A stretch of DNA of 64,000 nucleotides from Streptomyces sp. NBC_01314 (GCF_041435215.1 NZ_CP108394.1:1550001-1614000); one strand, 5' to 3'; numbered from the stretch's first letter, positions 42,367-50,933 are shown. Numbers and translations: made by a program. Notes: generated from the sequence alone by a model not told the origin.

Positions 42367-43845
42367 TCAGGCCGCGCCGGTGGGCGGGCGGTGGACGGGA
42401 ACGGGAGGCGAGGCAACCGGGTCCACGGGCCCGGGTTCCGGTCCCGGACCGCTCGGAGCGGCCGGGTCCCCGTGCGCCTCGACCGCCGGCCGGTCGGCAA
42501 GGCCGGCGCCGACGGGGTCCGCGGAGTCCGGGGCGCCGGCGGGAGCCTTGAGGCCGGCGGGAGGCTTGGGGCCGGTGGGAGCCGGAAGATCCTTGAGGGC
42601 GGGGGGCCGACCGGCGGGTTCGGCGTTCTTCGCGTCGTCCGCCACGGCGTCCAGGCTGGTCTCGCACAGCAGCGGCACCGACGACACCACCGTGACCACC
42701 GCCGCGGTTCCGGCCAGGGCCAGCCAGGTGCGGCTCGCACCCAGGGAATCCACGAAGGAGCCCGCCAGGAGCGGTCCGAGGGAAGCGAGACCGGCCATGA
42801 GGAGCCCGGTCGCCGTGCTGACCCTGCCGAGCAGGTCGCGGGGTGCGAGCACCAGCATCGCGCGGCCGACGACGATGCCCGCCGGCGGACTGAAGAAGAC
42901 GACGACGACCAGCACGGGGCCGATCGTCCAGGGGTGCGTGGTACCGGAGAAGACGGCGAGGCCGATCGCCCAGACCGCGCCGATGAGCAGGAACAGCCGG
43001 GCGGCCGGGATCCTCTTGATCAGCCATGGCGCCGAGGCGGCGCCCAGCATCGCCCCGACGCCCGCGCAGGCCATCACCGCACCGATCGCCGTCCCGCCGG
43101 CGCCGCTCTGCCGCAGGGAGACGACCATGGTCGTCTGTGCCGCCGCCGAGACGATGTTGATGCCCGCGGCGAAGAGCAGTGCGGCCAGCAGCGCCCGCTG
43201 GCGCGTCAGCCACCGCAGCCCGGCCGTGAGCCGGTTGTCGCGCTCGCTCTCCGCGATCTCCTGGGGAGGCCGGGCGGTGATCCGCAGCAGCAGCACGGCG
43301 GACAGCCCGTAGGAGAGGGCGTCGGCGGCGAACGGCAGGATCGGGTCCAGCGTGAACAGCCAGCCGCCGAGGAAGGGGCCGATGAGCGAACTCGACGCCA
43401 TGGCGGCCTGACTGCGGCTCAGTGCGTCGGTGAGATCCTTCTCCGGCACCACGTCGCGCACAGCGATCATGGCGGCCGGTGCGAAGAGCGCGGTGGCCGC
43501 GCCCTCGACCACGGCCACCGCGAGCAGATGCGCCTGTCCGAGGTCTCCCAGTGCCGAGACCAGCGGAATGCTGGCCAGCGCCACGAGCCGTACCAGATCG
43601 GCCCCGACCATGATCATCCGCCGGTCGAGCCGGTCGGCGAGATGGCCCGCCGGCAGGCGCAGCAGCGTCCGGGTCACCAGCGAGCAGGTGGCGACCGTGC
43701 CGGCCTGTGCGGCGCTGCCGCCGATGGACAGTACGAGCAGCGGGAAGGCGAGCAGCGACAGCTGGGATCCGAGGGTGGACAGCGTCGAACTGAGCCAGAA
43801 GCGGCGGAAGTCGGGGTTGGTGCGCAGGATGCCGGCGCCCTTCAT
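42367..43845 (-). CDS. MFS transporter (exporter-like) with Pro-rich C-terminal extension
   Basis: 492-aa major facilitator protein, with 12 predicted helices over about residues 10-405. It shows RFWLSSTLSTLGSQLSLLAFPLLVL, LPAGHLADRLDRRMIM and ASLGPLLAGSFVDSLGASRTW, resembling the enterobactin-exporter/MFS_3 type. The final 85 or so residues are Pro/Ala-rich and non-membrane. The start overlaps the stop of the radical SAM gene (ATGA). It is a likely exporter for the peptide product or its resistance determinant. 129 bp separate it from the peptidase gene. Confidence 0.87.
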   Translation of the reverse strand: MKGAGILRTNPDFRRFWLSSTLSTLGSQLSLLAFPLLVLSIGGSAAQAGTVATCSLVTRTLLRLPAGHLADRLDRRMIMVGADLVRLVALASIPLVSALGDLGQAHLLAVAVVEGAATALFAPAAMIAVRDVVPEKDLTDALSRSQAAMASSSLIGPFLGGWLFTLDPILPFAADALSYGLSAVLLLRITARPPQEIAESERDNRLTAGLRWLTRQRALLAALLFAAGINIVSAAAQTTMVVSLRQSGAGGTAIGAVMACAGVGAMLGAASAPWLIKRIPAARLFLLIGAVWAIGLAVFSGTTHPWTIGPVLVVVVFFSPPAGIVVGRAMLVLAPRDLLGRVSTATGLLMAGLASLGPLLAGSFVDSLGASRTWLALAGTAAVVTVVSSVPLLCETSLDAVADDAKNAEPAGRPPALKDLPAPTGPKPPAGLKAPAGAPDSADPVGAGLADRPAVEAHGDPAAPSGPGPEPGPVDPVASPPVPVHRPPTGAA

Positions 43846-45038
43846 CCCAGCCGTCCGACGGCGTCCAGGCAGTCCAGGACGCCGGCGTCGACCCGGTCCT
43901 GGAAGACGGCGCGGACAGCCGCCTCCTCGTCGTACTGGTAGTGGTCGTGACAGCTGACCCAGCGGCCTTCCGTCTGTTCGGCGCCGAGATAGCCGTCGGC
44001 GATGGTGCCGACCTCCATGCCCGGCTTGCCCGCGGTCTCCCAGCAGCTGGCGAGGACGCCGTCGGCGTTGACGACCGCACCGTAGCGGCCGTCGGTGAAG
44101 GAGCAGGCCTGGCAGGGGACATGGGCGCGCGGACGGGCCACCGTGAAGCCGAGTTCCAGGGCGCGGGCGTGCCAGCGGACGAAGTCGTCGACGAGGCCGT
44201 TCTCGTGCTGCAGGTTGTTCGCGTAGCCGACGCCGACGTCGCCGACGCGTGCGAAGTGGATGCCGCAGCGGGCCGGATCGAGGTGGGTGCCGAGCCGTTC
44301 GACCAGTTCGTCCACGCCGTGCCGGTTCAGGTGCGAGACGTTGACCCGCAGCATCCAGCGCAGGGAGGTCTTCTCGATGGCGCGCGCGATGTTGGAGACG
44401 ATGACGTCGAAGGTGCCGCCCCCGGAGCGCCGTACCCGGATGGCGTCGTGGTCGGGCCGGTCGCCGTCGAAGGTCACCTGTACGGAGCCGAGGCCCGCCG
44501 CGTTGAGCTCCTTGGCGATCAGCGGTGTGAGCAGCGTGCCGTTGGACGTCATCGACGCGGTGAGGGCGCCCAGCTTCCCGGCCCTGGTGAGCAGGTCGCG
44601 GCAGCCCCGCGGGTTGAGCAGCGGCTCGCCGCCGAACAGCAGCAGCGACAGCCGGTCCATACCCGCCGCGGCCATGCGCTCGCGGGTGAAGTCCAGCACC
44701 TGCCCCACGGCTTCGGGGGTCAGGCGGGCGTGACGTATCCGCGGCGGCCGGCTGCCGCCCTTCGGGTCCTGCGCGGTGTTCTGGAAGCAGTAGCCACAGC
44801 CGAGGTTGCAGTCCGTGCTCGTCAGCACGGTCAGCGAGTACGAGGTGTAGGGCTGTATGTCGTACAGCCCCGCCTCCCGCAGATAGCGTTCGGCCGAGGG
44901 CCGCAGGGTGCCGTCCGGCTCCACCTGGCCGGGCCGCATCAGGGCGTATCCGCCCGCGCCCAGGAACCACCACCCCCTGTCGGCACGGATCAGACGGGCC
45001 CCGGCGGTGGGGACGGCGACGGACTGTGTACCGGGCAC
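43842..45038 (-). CDS. Radical SAM/SPASM-like peptide maturase
   Basis: 398-aa radical SAM enzyme. Cluster motif CNLGCGYC (C77, C81, C84) follows YTSYSLTVLTSTD, and LLLFGGEPLLNPRG and MTSNGTLLTP are typical. A C-terminal SPASM-like region has CQACSFTDGRYGAVVNADG and ASCWETAGKPGMEVGTI. The N-terminal 60 residues (RLIRADRGWWFLGAGGYALM) resemble the small recognition segment often seen before the barrel in such maturases. GTG 45036-45038 has GGAGG 5 bp upstream. It sits 104 bp after the multicore peptide gene, which makes that peptide its likely substrate. Confidence 0.9.
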   Translation of the reverse strand: MPGTQSVAVPTAGARLIRADRGWWFLGAGGYALMRPGQVEPDGTLRPSAERYLREAGLYDIQPYTSYSLTVLTSTDCNLGCGYCFQNTAQDPKGGSRPPRIRHARLTPEAVGQVLDFTRERMAAAGMDRLSLLLFGGEPLLNPRGCRDLLTRAGKLGALTASMTSNGTLLTPLIAKELNAAGLGSVQVTFDGDRPDHDAIRVRRSGGGTFDVIVSNIARAIEKTSLRWMLRVNVSHLNRHGVDELVERLGTHLDPARCGIHFARVGDVGVGYANNLQHENGLVDDFVRWHARALELGFTVARPRAHVPCQACSFTDGRYGAVVNADGVLASCWETAGKPGMEVGTIADGYLGAEQTEGRWVSCHDHYQYDEEAAVRAVFQDRVDAGVLDCLDAVGRLG

Positions 45039-45142
45039 GGCAACCTCCGGGGCGGGGGCGGGAGATGGACGGGGGCGCGGCCCGGCCGCGGTGGCGTCGT
45101 GCGCCACCGCGGCCGACAAGGACCGGCCCGGTGATGACCCGA

Positions 45143-45412
45143 TCAGGCGCTCTGCTCCTGGTGGACGCCGCACCACGGGGTGTCCTCGCCCTCCTCGGAG
45201 TGCGCGATCACCTCGGGCTCGTCGACGGACTCCTGGTGTATCCCGCACCAGGCGACGTTGGACGCTGCGTGCGCGACCACCTCGGGCTCGTCGACCGACT
45301 CCTGGTGCACACCGCACCAGGCCGGGTTCGACGCGGCGTGCGCGACGACCTCGGGAGTCTCCTCCGCGGGGGTCTCGGTGGTCTCCTCGTTGGGCTCGAC
45401 GTTCTCGGCCAT
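45143..45412 (-). CDS. Multicore RiPP precursor-like peptide with three WCG[VI]HQE repeats
   Basis: 89-aa acidic peptide from ATG 45410-45412, with GGAGG 6 bp upstream. Residues 1-20 form a Glu/Thr-rich leader. Residues 21-89 are three consecutive units of exactly 23 residues: EVVAHAASNPAWCGVHQESV..., EVVAHAASNVAWCGIHQESV... and EVIAHSEEGEDTPWCGVHQE.... The conserved core is WCG[VI]HQE (W32/C33/H36, W55/C56/H59, W80/C81/H84), with a further His upstream in each unit. Directly downstream is a radical SAM/SPASM gene, and a P450 is divergent. The layout is that of a multicore ribosomal peptide precursor. I do not recognise the core from any described family. A small metal-binding protein using the Cys/His sets is the main alternative. 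Confidence 0.8.
   Translation of the reverse strand: MAENVEPNEETTETPAEETPEVVAHAASNPAWCGVHQESVDEPEVVAHAASNVAWCGIHQESVDEPEVIAHSEEGEDTPWCGVHQEQSA
45146..45352 (-). repeat. Three 69-bp tandem units encoding the peptide cores
   Basis: Units at 45352-45284, 45283-45215 and 45214-45146 are each exactly 69 bp. The first two are nearly identical in protein sequence; the third has a diverged linker but the same WCGVHQE core. Confidence 0.92.
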
Positions 45413-45726
45413 GATGGTCCTCCATACGACGGGCGTTCGGGACGACGGACGGCAGCACTGCGCCGACCGGCAGGAAGCTAGGAGCAGGGGGTTCGGCACC
45501 GGTTCACCGCCGGTTGGCCCGCGGTGAATCCTCCTGGTGGGCGCGCCGGCGCCGCCCGCGGTGCCGTACCGGGACCGCGGCACGGGCGAGGCCGTCGTGC
45601 GGTGCTCCGGGTGGTACGGCGGGGCGCGGAGGCATACCGGAATCGCACCGGGCGCGAACCGGCGGGCAACCGGCCGTTCCTACGGTGACCGCCGCACACC
45701 CCGCGACCGCGAGAGGACGCCTCCGT
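45413..45726. promoter_or_regulatory. Divergent control region of multicore peptide and P450 genes
   Basis: 314 bp between two divergent starts. No gene is supported here. It must hold the promoter of the leftward peptide operon and that of the P450 gene. I could not pick a certain -10/-35 pair or operator. Confidence 0.55.
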
Positions 45727-46965
45727 ATGGACACCGAGCCCGCCGTCACGGCCGCACCGGCAGGACAGCAGCGGCTGCCGGAGCCCCTCGGGGCCGAGTT
45801 CCTGGCCCGGCCGGACAAGACGCTGGCCGAGATCCGGGAGACCTGTCCCGTGGCCCGGATCAGGACGCCCGCCGGACGGCCGGCGTGGCTGGTGACCCGC
45901 GCCGAGGACGTACGGGCCGGATTCCTGGACCCCCGCCTCTCCTTGAGCGGCGGCCGCGTACCCGACCCCGGCGTGCGCCGGCGCGCCCTGGACGTGACGC
46001 TGGTCAACTACGACCCGCCCGACCACACGCGGATCCGCCGCCTGGCGACGCCTGCCCTCACCCCGGCACGCATGGCCGCCCACCGGGAACGCATCGAACA
46101 GGCCGCCGGTGAACTCCTCGACGCGGCCGACGCGGCCCGCGGGCAGGGACCGGTGGAGCTGATGGACGCCTTCGCGCGCCCGTTCGCCTTCCGGTCGCTG
46201 TGCGAGGTCTTCGAGGTGCGGGAGGAGGAGCGGGCCGCACTGTACGAACCGGTGGCGCGCCTCGCGGACAAGGCGGGCTGTACCGCCGGCGCCGTCGAGG
46301 AGAGCGTGGCCCGTATCGACGCCTTCGTCCGCGGCGAGATGGCCCGCCGCGCCACCGCGCCGGGGGACGACGTCGTCTCCCGCGTCCTCGCGGCATGGCA
46401 CGAACAGGGCGGTGCGACCGAGGACGAGGTCGCCTCCCTCCTGGCGATGCTGCTGCTGGCCGGCTTCGACAGCACGGTGCAGGCGATCGGCATGAGCGTG
46501 GTGGCGCTGCTGGGCCACCACGACGTGCAGGACTCCCTGCGGGACGAGCCGTGGCGCATTCCGCGCGCGGTGGACGAGTTGCTGCGCTGGGACACCCCGG
46601 GCCCTTTCAGCACCAAGAGGGTGGCGCTGGAGGACGTCCGGTTCGGGGACACGGTCATTCCGGCGGGCAGCGGTGTCCTGCTCTCCGTGGCGGCGGCCAA
46701 TCACGACCCGCGATGCCACGCCGACCCCGGAACCCTGGACCCGGGCCGCAGTACCGCGGGCCGCCACCTGACCTTCGGTCTGGGTCCGCACTACTGTCCC
46801 GGATCGGCGCTGGCCCGCCTGGAACTCACGGTGGCCCTGACCGGCATCCTCGGCCGCTGGCGCCGGCTGAAGCCGGCGGTTCCGCTGAACGAACTGGCGT
46901 GGGGCGGCGGTTACCTGCACCGGCGTCTGGCCGCGCTGCCCGTCCTGCCCTGCGGGCCGGCATGA
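45727..46965 (+). CDS. Cytochrome P450
   Basis: 412-aa class I bacterial P450. It shows VNYDPPDHTRIRRLATPALTPARM, the I-helix oxygen-binding AGFDST (245-250), ELLRW with the ExxR pair, and the haem loop FGLGPHYCPGSALARLE with ligand Cys357. ATG 45727 is preceded by GAGAGGACG. It shares a divergent promoter region with the multicore peptide, which suggests peptide cross-linking or hydroxylation, as P450s do in biarylitide- or atropopeptide-type pathways. It could instead belong to the coronafacoyl-like cluster, whose S. scabies counterpart also has a P450. Confidence 0.92.
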   Translation: MDTEPAVTAAPAGQQRLPEPLGAEFLARPDKTLAEIRETCPVARIRTPAGRPAWLVTRAEDVRAGFLDPRLSLSGGRVPDPGVRRRALDVTLVNYDPPDHTRIRRLATPALTPARMAAHRERIEQAAGELLDAADAARGQGPVELMDAFARPFAFRSLCEVFEVREEERAALYEPVARLADKAGCTAGAVEESVARIDAFVRGEMARRATAPGDDVVSRVLAAWHEQGGATEDEVASLLAMLLLAGFDSTVQAIGMSVVALLGHHDVQDSLRDEPWRIPRAVDELLRWDTPGPFSTKRVALEDVRFGDTVIPAGSGVLLSVAAANHDPRCHADPGTLDPGRSTAGRHLTFGLGPHYCPGSALARLELTVALTGILGRWRRLKPAVPLNELAWGGGYLHRRLAALPVLPCGPA

Positions 46966-46979
46966 GGGGGTGGGTACGC

Positions 46980-47038
46980 GAGTCGCAGCGACCGAACAAG
47001 GCGAAGGCGTGGGTGGCGCGGCTGATGCGCTGCGACTC
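46980..47038. terminator. Possible terminator between convergent P450 and ThiF genes
   Basis: gagtcgcagcg at 46980-46990 and cgctgcgactc at 47028-47038 are perfect 11-bp inverted arms around a 37-base loop, 14 bp after the P450 stop. The remaining bases up to 47189 show no gene. Confidence 0.5.
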
Positions 47039-47189
47039 TCAGGTGGGCTGATGCGCGGCTCCCGGTAGGGCGGGGCCGGCCGTCGGTCAACGGGTCAGGG
47101 CAGCGGCGCGAGCGGCGGCGGGGCCCCGGGCCGCCAGTGGGCGGCCCGGGTCCCCACCGTGTCCCGGCTGGGGCCCGACGGGCATCGGG

Positions 47190-49085
47190 CTACTCGGCCC
47201 ACCGCACGGAGGCCTCGACCGGACAGCGCGTGACCTGGTGCAGCGGTGTGGTCGTGGCCCGTCCAGTGCGCAGGACCGCCAGAATCTCGTTGTCCCCGTC
47301 GGAGCCGAGTCCGGCCGATGGGCGGCCGAGCTCGCCCCGCAGCGGCTGGGCCGCGTATCCGGCCTCGGTCAGGGTGAGCCAGATGTGCATCAGCGTGGCT
47401 CCCGCTTCCAGGCGGTCGGCGACGGTCCTGCGCGGACCGCGCAGGACGAGCACGGCTCCGCAGTTGCGCAGCCTCCGTGCCTGTCCGCTCGCCGCCGCCG
47501 AGCCCAGCGGACGGGCCAACACGTGCGGTACCGCGTCGCTGTGAAGGGCGCGGGCGAGAGCCCCGGTCGCACCCGAGCGGTCGAGCAGGTCGCTCGGGCC
47601 CCCGAAGGAACGGCGGCCGCTCCCCGTCCGCGCCCGTTCGCGCAGCCAGGCCCGGAGTTCGACGTCCCGCGCCGGATCGGCGGCCATGGCCGAGTCGAGC
47701 TCCGTCCGGGCGAGCCGGGCGAGGGCGGTGGGCCCGGTGACCGTGTCCAGGGTGAGGTTCCGCTCGGCGCACAGCAGCTCGATCCGCTTCGCCGTGGCCT
47801 GGTCGAGAGGGGTGCGCAGCAGGTCCTCGCGATGGGTGGCACGCAGGCCGAGCGCTCCCTGCCGGGGAAGGATGTCGTCACGGAGGCGGTCGCAGTGGAA
47901 CCGGCCGACGGATTCGAGCGCGCCGCCCTGGTCGGCCGGCCGGGTTTCCCACTCACCGTGCGCCAGGTAGGTCATGGAACCCAGCGCACAGCCGAGGCTC
48001 TCCGCCCAGCCCAGCGGGTGCCGGTCGGCGGCGGGCCAGCGCTCCGGGTCGGGTGCCAGCCGGACCGTGCGGTCGTCGAGCAGCTCGAACCGCCACGGCT
48101 GTGCGTTGTAGGCGGAAGGGGCGAGCCGGGCGCCGCCGAGCACCGTGGCGAGCCGCTCGGGCAGCGGGCGCGGCGGCTGCGGCGCGGCCTCCCGCGGGCG
48201 CGGACCGCGCCGGGCCGCGGCGCGTAGCGCCCGACGGGTCTTGACGAGCTCCACCGGCATCCGCGCCCGGTGCATCAGGGCGGCCGGGCGGGACATGACC
48301 GCGGCGTGCACGTCCATGGTGACGACGTGCCGCGTTCTGCGGTTCATCAGCAGGTCCACGACCGTCCTGGTGGTCAGTGTGGCGAGACCGAGGACGCAGT
48401 AGCCGATCTGCGGCCAGGTGCCCCCGTTGGCGAACCGGTCGGCCTGGATGGGCAGAAAGTCGCTGGGGACATGGGTTCTGCCGGTCCACCGCATCGATTC
48501 CCAGAGGCGGTTCTCGCGGTGCGCCTCGGCGCTCGCCCTGCCGTAGAACGGCACCGGATTGCGCCGGTAGTCGAAGACGTACAGGGTCGGCTTCCCGCCG
48601 AAGTCCATGCCCGCCAGGACGGGGATGCCGCGCCGGGCCGCCCGCTCGTGCAGCTGGTACTTGACCCAGGCCGACATCGTCGGGTCGATTCCGTCGAAGA
48701 CGATGTGGGCGCCGTCGAGCGCCTCGTCGAGGTTCTCCAGGGTCAGCCCCTGGGGATAGACGGTCACGTCGGCCGACGGGTTGAGGGCGCGCACGCGGTC
48801 GGCGATCGCCTCGGGCTTGGAGCGGCCCACATCGGCCTGTGCGCAGGCCTGCCGGTTCAGGTTCGAGACGTCGAAGCGGTCGGGGTCGGCGAGGCGGAAG
48901 CGCAGCACGCCGAGCCGGGTCAGTGGCTCGACCACCCCGCCACCGCCGCCGCACCCCGCGACCAGCACGGTCGCGGCACGTAACGCCGCCTGCTCCCGTT
49001 CGCTGATGATGTCGGCGTTGCGGCTCACGGCCTCGGCCCCGGCCGCCACCACGTCGATGTCCGCCCGGTGGGTGTCAGTGTCCAT
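47190..49085 (-). CDS. ThiF (E1-like) and nitroreductase-like fusion protein, compare coronafacoyl ORF1
   Basis: 631-aa two-domain protein. The N-half (about 20-280) is a ThiF/MoeB/E1 adenylating fold: TVLVAGCGGGGGVVEPLTRLG, DPDRFDVSNLNRQ, VFDGIDPTMSAWVKYQLHERA. The C-half (about 315-625) resembles nitroreductases (ARLAPSAYNAQPWRFELLDD, WLTLTEAGYAAQPL). The same fusion occurs in mycobacterial MoeY-type proteins. Streptomyces scabies has a ThiF-family protein (ORF1) encoded with the PAS-LuxR activator CfaR and boosting coronafacoyl production. This gene sits right behind a PAS-LuxR gene in the same direction, which fits. Codon 35 is TTA (bldA). Catalytic activity is unproven. Confidence 0.82.
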   Translation of the reverse strand: MDTDTHRADIDVVAAGAEAVSRNADIISEREQAALRAATVLVAGCGGGGGVVEPLTRLGVLRFRLADPDRFDVSNLNRQACAQADVGRSKPEAIADRVRALNPSADVTVYPQGLTLENLDEALDGAHIVFDGIDPTMSAWVKYQLHERAARRGIPVLAGMDFGGKPTLYVFDYRRNPVPFYGRASAEAHRENRLWESMRWTGRTHVPSDFLPIQADRFANGGTWPQIGYCVLGLATLTTRTVVDLLMNRRTRHVVTMDVHAAVMSRPAALMHRARMPVELVKTRRALRAAARRGPRPREAAPQPPRPLPERLATVLGGARLAPSAYNAQPWRFELLDDRTVRLAPDPERWPAADRHPLGWAESLGCALGSMTYLAHGEWETRPADQGGALESVGRFHCDRLRDDILPRQGALGLRATHREDLLRTPLDQATAKRIELLCAERNLTLDTVTGPTALARLARTELDSAMAADPARDVELRAWLRERARTGSGRRSFGGPSDLLDRSGATGALARALHSDAVPHVLARPLGSAAASGQARRLRNCGAVLVLRGPRRTVADRLEAGATLMHIWLTLTEAGYAAQPLRGELGRPSAGLGSDGDNEILAVLRTGRATTTPLHQVTRCPVEASVRWAE

Positions 49086-49190
49086 GACCGGCTCCGTTCG
49101 TTCGGCGCTCGCCGTGGGCCCCTGCCGCGACGGCGGCGGCGCGAGGCCCCGTACGGCGGTGGCGGGAGGTGGCTCGGGGATGTGTCCGGC

Positions 49191-50048
49191 TCATGCGCGT
49201 TCCTGTTCCGGGTGGCTGTCGCCGTCGGCGAGCACGGGTGCGGGCCGTCGCGCCTCGGTGAGGTCGTCGGACCGGCGGGGAACGCGCACCCGGGTGCGCT
49301 CCACCGACACGGGGGCCGCTGCCGCGTAGGCGGACGTCCCGACCTGGAACCGTGCCATGTACTGGGGCCTGACCCGGGGCGGCCAGCAGTGCGGGACGAG
49401 GATGTCCAGCGCGTAGGCGCGGGCGACGAGCGCGGAGCGGTTGGGTGCCTTCAGCTTCTTCAGCATCGCGCTGATGTGGTACTCGACACCGTGGCTGCTG
49501 AGGCCGAGCCGAGAGGCCAGCTGCTGGGTGGATAACCCGGCGGCCACCCCTTCCAGAACGCGGCCGGGCACCTCGGTGAGCGCCGCGGGCGCCGCGGCCA
49601 GCGCGAGCGGGGGGCTGTGGACGGTGTCCGGGACGATGAGCGCGACCGCGGCGCACTCGGTGCAGTACACATGCAGGACGCTGTTCAGCGCGATGCCCGT
49701 GACCAGGCAGTCCCTGTCCCTGAGGTTCCCGTCCACGAGCGTCGTGGGGATGCTGAAGTCACCGTGCCGCCCCGTGACGAGCTGGGAGAAGTGTTCCTGG
49801 AGGCTCGCCCCGGCCGTCGGGTGGAAGAACCGCGACAGGGGCACCCCCCGCACCTCGGAGGGCATGAGCCCGAACTGCTCGCAGAACGTGTCGTTGGCCT
49901 CCACGACCCGGAGTTCGACGTCGAGATGGACGATGCCCAGTGTCGCGGCGAGGGCCGAGGGGATGTCGGGTGCCGGCAGGTCCCCGGGTTTCGCCGTGGG
50001 GGGCGCTGGGTCCAGGTCCAGGGTCGTGACCTTGGGCAGGGTGGACAA
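49191..50048 (-). CDS. PAS-LuxR family transcriptional activator, CfaR-like
   Basis: Activator with an N-terminal PAS sensor (about 30-130: ALAATLGIVHLDVELRVVEANDTFCEQFGLMPSEVRG) and a C-terminal LuxR HTH (about 160-220: VPGRVLEGVAAGLSTQQLASRLGLSSHGVEYHISAMLKKLKA). This architecture is that of PimM and of CfaR of S. scabies. TTG 50046-50048 with AGAGG 7 bp upstream gives 285 aa; the frame opens further upstream, but that part is Pro-rich filler. Codon 172 is TTA, so translation should depend on bldA tRNA. It lies opposite the polyketide operon and is followed by the ThiF gene, as in coronafacoyl clusters. Confidence 0.87.
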   Translation of the reverse strand: MSTLPKVTTLDLDPAPPTAKPGDLPAPDIPSALAATLGIVHLDVELRVVEANDTFCEQFGLMPSEVRGVPLSRFFHPTAGASLQEHFSQLVTGRHGDFSIPTTLVDGNLRDRDCLVTGIALNSVLHVYCTECAAVALIVPDTVHSPPLALAAAPAALTEVPGRVLEGVAAGLSTQQLASRLGLSSHGVEYHISAMLKKLKAPNRSALVARAYALDILVPHCWPPRVRPQYMARFQVGTSAYAAAAPVSVERTRVRVPRRSDDLTEARRPAPVLADGDSHPEQERA

Positions 50049-50695
50049 GGCAGTACCTCTTTCGGGGGGTGGCCGGAAGAGACCCGGGTGCGCCGCGTTC
50101 GGCCGGCGCCGGTGGACCGCCCGGTACGGGGGTGTCCTCGTCTCTTCCGTCGTGTGGGGAATCGGGGCCGGGTGGGGAGACCGGTGGTACGCCGGGCTGT
50201 CGGCCCGTCCGAACGTCGTTCTGTGATCCCCGTTCGCGTCCGTCGGACGAGGGTGGGGTGGGGATGAGAGTGGGGGGTGGGGTAGGAGTGGGGGAAAGCC
50301 GTCTGACCGCCGTGGGGGCGGCGCAGTCATGCGAGGTCTCCTGGTGGTACGGGGGGGGTGTCCGCCGCGCAGTACCGCGGTGTCGCAGCCGTGGGCCCGT
50401 CGGAGGTCCGGGTCTGCGGCACCTGGGCCGCGGGGGCTCCGGTGACAAACGCTTTCGGGCAGGGCGGACGGAACCGTGCCGACGCTGGTGTGTCGCTAGG
50501 GGGGTGAAATGGCTGTGTCTCTCCTGCCCGGAGGGCCGTCGCAGGGCGGCCGGGAACAGCGTCGAGCGAGGCCGTGGTGCCGCCCGACGGGTGATGCCGG
50601 ATCAGTTTGCCTTGTTGGAGCGGCACTTGGTCAAGGGTGTCACTGTGCACCGCGACACGTACCGATTGGTATGCCACTGTGGCGCGTGTGCTGCG

Positions 50696-50743
50696 TGGCT
50701 TTCCTGCGCGTCCTCGGCGCGCCGAGGACGCGCAGGAAAGCCA
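50696..50743. terminator. 48-bp perfect palindrome, hairpin/terminator candidate
   Basis: Two 24-bp arms (50696-50719 and 50720-50743) are exact reverse complements without a spacer, centred on GGCGCGCC. As RNA it would form a very stable hairpin with a minimal loop. It lies in the 1-kb gene-free region between the PAS-LuxR gene and the ACP gene. It may insulate the two divergent units. The other bases of 50049-50893 show no gene that I can support. Confidence 0.85.
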
Positions 50744-50893
50744 TGACGGAACGGGTCGGCGGCGCGCCGGCGGACTGCTCGCGGCGACTTTCATAAACCC
50801 ACCGGTAGCAAATCCGCATTTTTTCAGGAACCCGAAAGCCGCCCGGCCCGACGCGGAGCGACGGTCCGATTTGGGCTGTTTTGCCGACAGGGA

Positions 50894-50909
50894 CTAAGGG
50901 TTTCCGTAG
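50894..50909. promoter_or_regulatory. Candidate PAS-LuxR (CfaR-type) operator
   Basis: CTAAGGGTTTCCGTAG is an imperfect 16-bp palindrome agreeing at 13 of 16 positions with the PimM/CfaR-type consensus CTVGGGAWWTCCCBAG. It lies 189 bp before the ACP start and about 32 bp upstream of a -10-like TAAGGT, the position expected for a site overlapping the -35 region. Confidence 0.7.
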
Positions 50910-50933
50910 TCGCCGCCCGCTACTTGAAGCTTG

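Noticed and set aside
42367..44973. 868-codon frame fusing an upstream stretch to the MFS transporter
   Set aside because: The upstream part is an out-of-phase reading of the radical SAM gene; the transporter starts at 43845.
50491..50510. Second PAS-LuxR site (ctaggggggtgaaatg)
   Set aside because: Only the left half-site is present; the right half does not match the palindrome.
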